DNA of 64,000 nucleotides from Parus major (taxonomy: Eukaryota > Chordata > Aves > Passeriformes > Paridae). The notes under the pieces are model-generated. The model was not told the DNA's origin, ran no database searches, and saw only the letters and a list, made by a program, of their open reading frames with translations. Every line of letters starts with the position of its first letter. Position 1 is the first letter of the stretch. Position numbers and translations under genes: made by a program. Where the stretch lies: contig NC_031799.1 in NCBI RefSeq assembly GCF_001522545.3, positions 45,467,326 through 45,531,325 on the forward strand, in the 5' to 3' direction. Below, piece after piece: positions 18,554 through 30,500 of this stretch.

Positions 18554-21500
18554 CTAAAAGCAATGCAATGCACCTTGTGTTAATGCCCAGCAGATAAGCC
18601 CCTCCTTCCCTCTTACAGGATGCAGTTTCTTTCAGCATGTTTCATAAGAAATGTGACCTGACAGCTGCTTGTGGACATTATGGCCACGTAAGCTCCCACT
18701 GCCCCAATCCTGGAGATGAAAGTAGATTGCAGTAGTATGCTATGCACAAGCAGTGCAGAGGATTGCAGAGGATTGTGTAAAATGTTGGAATACAGGTGTT
18801 TGGTTTTAAGAATAGTTATTGAGTTTTTGCCTAAGTAGTCGCCACACAAGCTTCCAGGAAGTAAGGTACTTCTATGTAGGCATTTAATTTATGGAGAAAT
18901 GCCCAGGTTTTAACTAGTTAAGCCTCTGCCACTTGATGGCTTATACTGGACATCTGCCAACTGGAAATTTACAACTGCCTGCAAGCATGTCTTAAACAAA
19001 TTCCATTTGAGGATTTGAATCAGCCCCAAGGCCTACAGGCCATCATAAAACTATCTGCTGATGATTCCCAATGCTGTAGTGAAGCAGCATGAATCATAAG
19101 GAATTTAAGCTATGAATCCCATGCTTGTGAGTGCAATAGACTACAGCATGTATCTTGGCAGAGGAGATGACTTGTTTGGGTCATCTCACAGAACATATTT
19201 CCCCTGCTCTCACCCTAAGGAGACTCTACGGAGGCTTTTGATATTATGTACTGGATAGTGCCAGTGGCATCCCAGCTGTATTATTTTGGCTTTTCTGTGC
19301 TGCCAATAGCATTGCTTCAATGCAGGAATAACACTCCAGCATCTAGTTTACATGAACTGTGGGGCCCTGGTAGCTGCCTGAGTGCAGAAGCAGTAAGCAT
19401 CAAGAGATCAAACCAAATCCATCTACTCCAACAAGCAGTACAGAGAAAGCAGTGAAAATGACTCTCCCATGAGGGTTCAGCACTATTCACAGGGATGATA
19501 AGGTTACAGACACCACTGAAGACAAGGATCACTACAACACTGCTACTTTATGTGACATGACACTTTTAAGGGGCAGTGAAGATTTTTTTACTTAACTGTT
19601 CTAGGCTGTAGCAAGGATGATTTATGTTTGTGCTTAAAGGTGAAGAGAAGAAAAGAAACAAGGAGAGAAAGTTTAAGTCAGATATAGAAAATGAGAATGA
19701 GTTTAATGCAGATGATTAGCTGGCTGAACATGCACTAGTAGCTTAGCCTACATTCCGGAAACAGGCAGCCAGTTTTATTATGCAGCACTTACACTGCACA
19801 TTTGCATTGGACATATGAAAATAAGGGTTTTATTGAAAAAGTGTTACAAAACCAACTCCAGGAGATTTCAGAAAAGTTAAACACCACCTGTAAATCCATC
19901 ATTTCACAAGTCTTGGTTTACATCCACCTACAGTTAGCTGTGAATTTCACACCAAACTTCAATATTAATGCACTCAAAGCCACAACACGGCTCACCAGTA
20001 CACCTTCTAAAGGTGTCACCTTAGAATCTGTGGCATATCCATCTTTCAATTCAAGTCTACAAATTAAGGGAAGAAATTAAAATACATGAACAAGCCAATG
20101 AACATTGCAATCCTTCTACCCCTCAGAAACTAGCATGCTCACTGGGGCTTGAAAGTCTCAGCTCTGTTTTCACTGACCTATTAGGCTGGTAAAACATCTA
20201 CACTGCTCCTTAATGTCTTCCCAGCAGTTTACACTGATGTCCCAATACCACATTCTTGTACTTTCCACCTGTTCTCTAACAGCCTCCTACTTCTATAAGC
20301 ACGCACATTTTCTACCCTGATTTATGTCAGGCAATTCCTTTCTACCTTCCCTGGCTTGTGAACCTTTATGTGCAAGCATTGTTTGAATATTTTTCTGACA
20401 CGTAGGCAAGGAAAGTGGTCACTGCCTATCACAGAGTTAAACACTGCTTCTCTGTGGAAGGACTAAACACAGCACCCATGTGAAACTGCAGGCACTAACC
20501 CACACCCCCAGCAAGGCATCTTGCTAAGCTATGTTCACTGGCCTAGAAACAACTGTAAACCCTTAGGTCTAAAGACTACTGAAGTCAAAATTCCAGTGGT
20601 ATGTACACTACACAACTTAAAGTGAAAGTGCTAGGCTTTGTGCAGTGCATACAGGAGAACAGCACTTAACACTGCAGACCAGAAGCGGTCTAGGAAGTAA
20701 ATATTCAGAAGGCACCTTCAGACATTTCAGCACTATTTCTGATCCTGCTTATTACTGTGTTGACTAGCAAACAGAATTAGTAGTTAAGCAACATACACAT
20801 AACCAATCACGTCAGCGAAGGGTTGTTTGTAGAAAGCTTCATCTGCCACCCTAGGTAGCAAGTAGTCCAACAGGCAGGCAAGCAGGCAGGAGAAAAGAGA
20901 TAAGGATGAGAAGTACGGAACACAGCTAAAGGCAGTTTTAACAAGCACATTAGCCTTGCATCACCTAGACTTACTGTAACAGGAAAGCAGTTACCACATG
21001 GAATGTGTCAATTAAGCCATTGGTCAGAGAGGCAACACAGAAATTCTGCTACATCCTAGAAGTTTAGACCATCTAGTTGAGGACTAGAGCCCCAGTATTA
21101 GCAGTAAACCACTTCCAGAGGATAGAAACTACCATCAGGCAAGAGATCTCACCAGGATGATGAGAATGCCAAACACTTCTGTGCAACACCTGTTTAACGA
21201 ACCCAGCTCCAGACTCCATATCCTGCACTCAAACACTGGCCGTAATAAACCTATGAGGGCATCATGAGCTCTGGCCACCTACTACAACAGTACTAATCCT
21301 GTTGCCCTTTCTTGCCCAACCAAAAGATAGTGAATTCCTCACTGAATGGAAGTGGCAAATCCATAATTCTGACAGCAGCACAGACCTCCTTTATTCCTTT
21401 AGAAAGAAGAGAGTTGTCTACCTAGGACTTAATTTAAGACAAACCTGATGGCCATTTTGATAAGAAAAGTTGTATTTCAAAAAAACAAACAAAAAAAAGC

Positions 21501-24500
21501 CAACAACAGAATTAACAAAACAGCAGTTCATCTTGAACCCTGTGAGTTCCCAAAATATAAAGTAGTCTTGATGATTACCTGGATAGAATGAAGTAGAGAT
21601 TTAAGAGGCACTAAGTCAGTTCTATCACATTTACCTTCACACAGCTTGAAGTCAAAATTCCACAGAGAACTTCTAATAAAGTGTGAGAGCTTACTATTCC
21701 AGCAACCAAGTTATCACTTTCTGACATAGGACCCATAATTAGACAATTCAAACCAGTACAGATACAGTCAGCATTTAGTTTTTCACTAGCAGGACTGAGT
21801 CATGTTATACCTGAACTGCTTCCAAAAAGAGCAGCAAAAGGTTTTAAGACATTTAATGAAATTACCTGTAGCCAAGATTAACTAGAATGCCACTTCCATA
21901 TGTTCTAAAGTAAGCAAGTAAGAAAGCTAGTATCAGGGTAGGTAATTGAAGATACTGAAGGCCCGTGCAGGTGGGAGTGTGACAACAACTGAGTAGAGTA
22001 AAATATTTTCTGGCCATGTTCAGGCGTCATGTCCTAAGGAATCTTCAGTAATACTTGATCATCATCTTAATGCTTCCTGGACATTTAATCTAGATTATTT
22101 AAGAAAAGTTAAAAAGATAGGTAGTAGGAGTATTTACTTTAATGATCTGAATGACTATTGCCTTAGGATATACAAGAAATACTCTAACCTCCCTCCACAA
22201 TTATTTTCATAACTAGAACCATAACTCTTCTGATAGCTGAGGAAACTTTACCTGTTACTGGCTTTTGTTTTCTCGAGCTTTTCATCTTGCCTTGCATACC
22301 ACTCTTCCAATTCTTTTATTGCTTTCTCTTTCCATTCTGCTTCCTGCTTTCGCGAGTTTGCATCTGAAGATTTAAGAACTGCTTTGTCAGTCATGTTTGT
22401 ATCCAAATGCATCTTACAAGCATTTCAACTGATGATTTAGGGTGCATCCTAGTGCAGACAATTGCTTCACCAACTTGGGTAAGGGCTAGGAGATTTCCTG
22501 ATTCAGGCAATGAGAACTCTAAATACTACAAACATTCAAAGGATTAGCTAAACAGAATTCCTGTGCTGCATGACTGGGACAGTCCACTTTAGTTTAGGAC
22601 AGGAATTTTGCAGAGTAGTTCAGATTCAGTGGATCCATTGGTCTGCAAACTGCTCAAACCAGAAACACTTACCTTGCTATGCCAGTGCTGGAACAAAGCT
22701 TAGTAAAGCTCTGTGCTTAGACAAAGTGAAGGAACCTGGCACTCCACATACTTTTACACACAGCCTACAGCTCAGGACAACCTCATCTGCTGTAACTAGC
22801 CCAAAAGAGGAGTGAAAGGGTCAGCTCCATCCAGAATTACATTTTACAGAAGGCTCTGCCCTAACAATTTCAAGCAAAGGCTCCACCATGTAAGTGGGAA
22901 GCGCACCAGTTTGTAGTCTCTTATATGCTGTCCATGGGTAGGTACCACTGCATTTGATAGCTGCATTTAGTCTAGTTAATAATCCATTACTTTCTTAATT
23001 TAGTTATTAGATTAAGATCCATATGACAACAGATGGTCTAAGCAATTACAAAATGAGTAATCCTTATCCTTTGAAATAAACTACTGCTTGCAGTATTTAC
23101 TATCATCTTTGTAACTTAAAAAAGTTGTTCATTTTCTGTCAGCTCATCTCTAAGTAACGGTTCAGAGAGCCTCTTGCTTGCTGACTCCCACACCAGTATT
23201 AAGTCTGCTTACTAGAAGATTCACCCAGGCTTGCTCCTTGAACTCAGGAAGCATGTTAAGACTGAAGAGGCAGTGCGATGGTTCAGAATTCTGCTGCTTA
23301 AGAATCATAAAATGGCTTGAGTTGGGAGAGGCCTTAAAGATCACCTAGTTCCACCTCCTCTGCCAAGGGCTGGGACACCTTCCATTAGACCAGACTGCTC
23401 AAAGCCCCATTCAGCCTGGGATGGGGCATCCACAGCTTCTCTGGGCAACCTGTGCCAGTGCCTCACCACCTTCACCATAAAGAATTTTTTCCTAATGGCT
23501 AATCCAAATCTACCCTCTTTCTGTTTAAAGCCTCTTGTAAACTACACACCCTTGTAAAAATTCCCTCTCCAGTTCTTTTGTAGGCCCCCTTTAGGTACTA
23601 GAAGGCTGCTCTAAGGTCACCCAGAGCCTTCTCTTCTCCAAGCACACAACCCCAACTCTCCCAGCCTGAGTGAAGCTGATATTAAGTTACTCAACAAATA
23701 CCATGCTTACCAAGTTGCTCCAGGCGCTCCTTTTGCTCCTCTCTCCACTTACGAATACTTTCAGGTTCTGATTGCAGTCGATCTGCTTGGGAGATGGCAG
23801 CATAGCAGTCTGTGGGACCATTACTCTCCTTGGAGGAAAGAAATACTAAAGTCATTTGTACATAACAAGAGGATATTTCAGATAACTGCCTGCCAGCTAT
23901 ATAAAATTAGATTCTATTTGAACAGAGCCAATAATACATTCATTTGATGTTATAACACATTTGCACCATTAAAAAATCTTGCTACAAATTACAGCAGAAT
24001 TGAAGGAAATTAAGACGACTTCCTGCAGAAATCAAGGATCAAACAAAAATTCAAGACAACTGGAAATGTAAGTGCCATGAACACTTAGTGTCAGAGCACT
24101 AAGCCTGCAGAATCAAGAAGACAATGCCTAGCACCTAATTACACAGCTGTAGGCCAGATCTTCTGTGAGTTAATCTCTCCTTAAATATTTGCTGTGAAAG
24201 TAATTTTCTTTATGGTTTTGTGCACAGGAGTATAAAACATTCTTTGCAGCTTGTTTGTCTACTTCAAGAGACATTTGCATGTCACATTACAAAATTTGGA
24301 TTGCTCTATGTAGCTTATAACACAAGAGACATTTCAATATTTAATCAACAGAACAGTGAGAGTACTAGAATCCTTTTCACAATGTAACATCTCAAAGGCT
24401 TAAAATTAATAGGGGTAACATTAATACACCAGATTTACAAAGCTAATAAATATTATGGTATTTGCTACAGAAGATACTTGAAGTTTACCAATTTTTATTG

Positions 24501-27500
24501 CTTCATCCTACCCCTAACAGAAATAAGAAATACCACTCCTAAGACTACCAGGTCAATTGCAATTGACCACAGATTTGGCTGTGCCTTGCCCCTCTCTGGA
24601 CCTCCTGTAGCCCTCAATGAAGGACTAATGCAAAGAGAAGACACTAGGCTGGAGCAACACCACCAGGCTTCACATTTCATCCAAAGAAAAATAAAGTGGC
24701 CAGACAAAAGGCCAGCTAGTTAAGGTAGCTAAAACCTAAGTTATGTATAGCCCATTCAGTCTCTTCTTTCTCATTAAGAGGAAGCTCTGTCAACCAAAAC
24801 AACTGGTCTCTTAGAATTCCAAACACAAAATCAAGGTATCTAAAGAGGGCAGTATGCCGTCTGTTGTACAAGGAAGCACAAAGAGCCTGTAAAATACAAG
24901 TTGTCCCATCAATCTCACAGTAATGCTGAGGATATAAGAATGTCAGCAGCAGTGATAGCTGCTTATGCCTCCACAAAGCTCAGCATTCACTTAAAACTCT
25001 AAGGAGAAGTACATCGCTCATACATTGCTTCATTCCCAAACATTCATTTAACAAGGGTTAACGAGCCAACTGTGACACCAGGCAATGACCATGCCTTGGA
25101 CAAACTGGTGTGAAACTCAGTTCCAACAAAGTGATTGCCTCAGCATGCCTCATACCTCCCTGACACCAATGAAGCAGGTATCTCCTCCTTTTGTCATTAC
25201 CATGGCATCCTTTCATACTGTGATTGAGCTTTTTAGCCATCAGTTTGATTTCATGCAACTTCATGTCACTAAGAAATGTACAGAGTTTTCAGTCCGTTCC
25301 CTGTAAGGCCATGTTGATAAGACAACCAGGATGCATTAATTATCTTTAAAGAGCAAAAAATCTGAAAACTCTGCTTTAAACTAGGTAATCAGAGCACACT
25401 TTCAGCTTAGCAGTCAGTGCAAGTCAATGTAAAGTCATACCAGAGAGCCTATCAGTCTGCTTTACAGTGCTTATGTACTGTTAAGCCACATTTCAAAATG
25501 AACTGCTGCTCTATGGTGCTTCTAAGTTCAGAGGATGGGCATAATTTAAAACACTGACAACTTTATGAGATGAGCTACCAGAATAGAAGACCCTCCTCAG
25601 AAATGAGATAAAATTACTTTAAAAACAAGAAATAGGAAGTATTAGTCTACATTAAGGTAAAGTTCTCAGCACATTCTAAGTACAGAATACTTCTATCTTA
25701 CCTGATAGACATCCCCGTTAACCACTCCATCAACAGCATCTGTAAAGAGGTGACTTGTTTAGTCATTTGAGAAAAGATAGAACAGCCAGATTTACTGATT
25801 TCTGTAACTTGTATGGAAAGCTTTACTAGAGTATGTAATGTGGGAGTTGTGAAAGTGATTGTTACTTGATACCCCGCAGGGACACTTCCTTCTCCCTGCA
25901 CTTTTTTGCACAGGCATGAAAAACCAAGGGAGCTACCATTCTGCAGAACTAGAAATACCAGGTTGTTTCTTCATCATGAGATCCTGCTTGTAACAACAGA
26001 AGAAGCTGAGAAGCTGCTACAGACTGCATTCTAAAGCTACTCCCACTTTGTCCTCCCCCTCTTAGAAGCTGACTACTATACAACTGTTCTGAAGTTAAAA
26101 GGATGACTACCACTTTTTTTAGTATCTGCCTGGAAGATTAAGAATCCTGCAGCCAACAACTGGTAATTCTTATCCTACTGTTGTTATCTCCTAATTAGCT
26201 CAAAAGATATAGCTAACATTCCTAGCAAAGTCACCTTTCTGCTACCACCTGTGATGATATGCTTGATAGCTTTCTGCTTCAGTTGCAGCATTATTATCTC
26301 TGAAGTGACAGTGGCAACAGAGCTTCAGGCTCAGGTACAAATCTTTGCCAAAAAAGCCTAAAATTTCATCTTTTTAAAACAAATCCATAGGGAAAACATG
26401 CCAGTTGTGAGGCAAATTTTTAGGTTTTTGAAACTATTTAAATCTCTGGACTCTATAAAACATACCAAGATTTTCAAGAACTGCTAAATCTCAGCAGGGC
26501 ATCTCTCTGGAGCAGCACAACGTAACATCTGTCTGCATGATATACCAAGTATTCATGTTACTCATGCCACCACAGATAAATCTATCACACAGAATTGTTC
26601 CCACCATAATACACCCCTCAGTGAAAGAAGTGACTGCAACAAACAGTAAGCAGAAAAATCAAGTTATTTTGCACCACCTTCTTAAAAATAGATAGCTGAC
26701 TGACCTAAAACTAAGTGAGTTATGCTGCTGTGTCCTATTGTTTGTGGCTAGATATGCACCAGTATCACAGTACTACCAGCAAATGGCACACAGGAAGTTC
26801 TTCATGCTACTTTATCAGGGAACCAGGCAAGTGTTTTACATCTTTATCTCTGAGCCCCAAAGAGCAATCATTAACTGTGTCATGTAGAGGACTGTAAACT
26901 CATCACTTCAAGAATGGCAGTTAAGTTGGAGGATACTAATCCCCAAGAACATAGTTACTAACTTTTGCAGGGGAAGACTCACAAAAAAAAAAAAAGCTTT
27001 TCCATTATGAGAAACTGGTATTTTATAACTAGACTCCTATATGAGAGATGGTTGCTACTTTATCAGATTCCTAATCCTCTGTAAGGTACAGGAGGGCTTT
27101 ACAAAGACTAAAGTGACCAGCTGGGCGAGAGAGCTTATAAATCATGACGATGCTTCCAAGGACAGTAATAATATGTTTAAGCTTTCTTGTCACACCAAAA
27201 AAACATTCATTATAGTCTTCACTACTGAGGGTGGTAGTCTGCTCAGGTGAAAGGAACAACATCACTGCTTAAAGCTGTGCCTGAGATGAAACACATAGGT
27301 TTGTCTAAGGCCCATTTTTGTTCTGCAAAGAAACAGCCGCTAACAGACACTGAACTAAGTGTTTCTAGAGGGCACCCGGGTCAGAAGCATTAGCAATATT
27401 AGAACAAATTTCCCATCTGTTCTGAGCTCCCTAGAACTTGCAATTAAGCTGCAGAGTCAGCATGCTGACTGAGCATATCACAAGCAGAAGAGGAAACAGA

Positions 27501-30500
27501 ACTGTACCAGCATGCTGTCATCTGCCAATGCAAGTGTGCTAACTGGAACAAGACCAACAGTCAAACATTCCTTCACTTCAGCTCTCCAGTCTTTGTGCTT
27601 GTATAATTAAGTATGAAGTGTAGAAAAACTACCTGTTTGCCAGCCTTCATATCAGTAATCAATGCTAGTTGTGTATCAGATTTTTCTGTTCACAGAAACA
27701 TGCAATTTCATAACCTTCGCACAGAAAAAGCCTAAATACTGATAGTGGCATCATAACATTTTCAGAAGCCATGAACAATGAGACCATTCCTACTGGTTTC
27801 AGAGTCCATCTAATTCTATCACAGTATTGTATCTCCTGAAGTTAAAATTCACATATTTAGAACCATCTCAGTTAGTAATGATCCATACTCCTTGCTGATT
27901 GCTTTTGAACTTAAGATAAACTCTTATTTTTAAGGGCACTGTTGCAATGAACACGCCCAAACATCTACAGTTCTGCAACACATGCTGACAATATGGTAAT
28001 AATGAACTTTCATACAGCAACACAATTATTTTTTAGAGTCTGGAAGTGTCTGGAGAGGATAACTCATACCAGCTGCCTTAAATTCACAGAAGATACAACA
28101 CCCAAGCTTGCCAGAAATAGAAAGCTAGCATCAATGCCCTCCACATTTACTACAGCTTACAAAAGAAATGGCTGGGTAGCTTGAAGATAAATACAAAAAC
28201 CATTTTGTCATTTCAGTCCTAGAAATCAATATGGCCTCAGAGGTTTATCATAATGATGATCAACTATCATGAAGTCTACTATTGGCATTATTACCACTCA
28301 CTACCACTTGGCCTAAAAGGAAGTTAGCTTAGCCTTGTTCACCAGCCTCTCTAAAGTCTTATTCTCAATGCAAAAGAGGACTGTTACCCAGAATATCAGA
28401 GGAAGGGCTCTGCAGTACACTGAAACTTTTTTTTTTTTTTAATACATTAATACATTGAAATATTTGAAGTATTTTTTATGAGTTACCTTCAGCATCTCTT
28501 TTAAGCAATAAGTACTCTAAGTAGTGCTACTTTCAGTGAGCTAGCAGCTCTAGTTAAAGGAACAGAAGAACATAAAGTTTAATATATTCTGACATAAGGT
28601 TAAATAACTCCACCACTCAAGGCCTAGATTCCCATCATTTTCATTTAGGCACAGTAAAGCTTTCCTTTTACCTACCTCTTACCCGTAAGATGATAAGAAA
28701 GAAGAATCTTTCACAAAACTTTTGTTTACATAGTTATGGAAGAACCTGGAGAAGAAATTATTTTTCTAGCCATAACTCATTCTCATGCCTGTGTGCAAAA
28801 TAAAGCCAAGCAGCTCAGGAAGTGTGCTTCTTTCCAGTGTTTTAGTTCTAATCTCCTGTCCTATCAAAACCCATTAGTCCCCTCATTTTCATTATAATCA
28901 ATAGGCTAGGACTAAAACACACCTGCAATGATAGTGTGCTGTAACAGCTTCTGCAATTTTCCAATGTAACAGCTTCTGTAATTTCCACTAGTATCTTCTT
29001 GAAAACAAAAAAATTTATTTTTCTGTCTTGACTTCATAATAATGCAGCATCATTAACACAAGCTAGACAGATATCATCCCTTTATCAAAACTTTCTCAGT
29101 GCTGTGTTATGGGGCTCTGAAGCCTCAGATGCTGATTGCATAGCAAAATCCAGATCAATGGCTGTTCAAACAATTAAGAAAAAAATCAATAGCTACAGAC
29201 AAGAACTCTTTCTGTCTGTTGTGCTAACTACAGAAACAGGAGGAATCAATTCTTTCCCAAACAATTTTAAAACAAATTGATACTCAGTTCCTAAAAGGCA
29301 ATTAAATTAAATACCTAGACAAACCACCAGACACAATTAATTTTCTTAATTGCTAGTCTCATGAATATCTTTCAGAGACAGAAAAACATAATTCAGTCAA
29401 GTTCATATAAAACTTACAGAGCGTGAAAATGTGAAAGCAATGCTTGAGACTAGTCAGCCTACATTAAACTTGTGTATTTGCATGATTGTCTAACTGCTTG
29501 TCTTTTAATTAAATTCCCCTAAGAATCTACTCAACAAACTGCCATAAGGATTTTATATTAGCATACATAGGTCCAAGTATCTAGACCACACATTCCCCCT
29601 TGAACTCTCCCTTGCTCAGAAAACATACCAAGTGAATTGATACAACCTTAAGACTTACTGCTGTCACAATCTCACTGCAAATATATGGACAGTGATTCAT
29701 CACTGAAAAAGAAATCTCACAAGACATCACATTACTAATACCTAGCCAACAGCACTGTATTACTTGATTTATACAGTACTCCCTGTTTTCTGGAGCAGGG
29801 ATTATGCTTCACCTCCAAGGGAAATAAGATTAGGTTTTTGCATGCTCAGGCAGCTTGAATGGCATAGCTATTTACATAATGAATGGCCTACTGGATCAGG
29901 CCTGGATCAGTATTCCAACCCTCATTAAGGCAACATGAAATGATGCTGTGTGGGAAACACGAGCTTGGCAACATTCTGCCATTACCCCCATACTCACCCA
30001 TTACGACAATTAATGGAACTCCTAATATTAGTATTTTCAATTCATGATGCTTGCTTTTGTCCACATATTTGTCTAATCATTTACCAAGAGACTGAAATTG
30101 AAAGACTGTTGATGAGACGCTATGATTCTTAAAAGTGTATTTCAAGAAGCTGATGACTGCTTGTCACTATATCTGAAGTTAAGATCTTCAAACTTCAGGT
30201 GAGAGCTGCCCAAGTTATTACTTTTGGCCCAGTACTTAGAAAGAACTTATCCAGCAGACCTGTAAATAAGGGGTTCAAAAAAGGTTACGGTTAAAAAAAG
30301 TAAATCCACAAATCCCTGGTCACGATGCTTAAGGATTTACATAAGAACTTGCATTGTTTCAAGAAGAAATTTGCATTCACCTATTCAATTACAGAAGAGT
30401 TTAATGAACTGATATGCCAGAGACTACAAATGTCTGATATTTATAAGAATCAGATGGTAAGAAATGCCTAACACAAATGGCAACAGAAGTCATTAGATCA

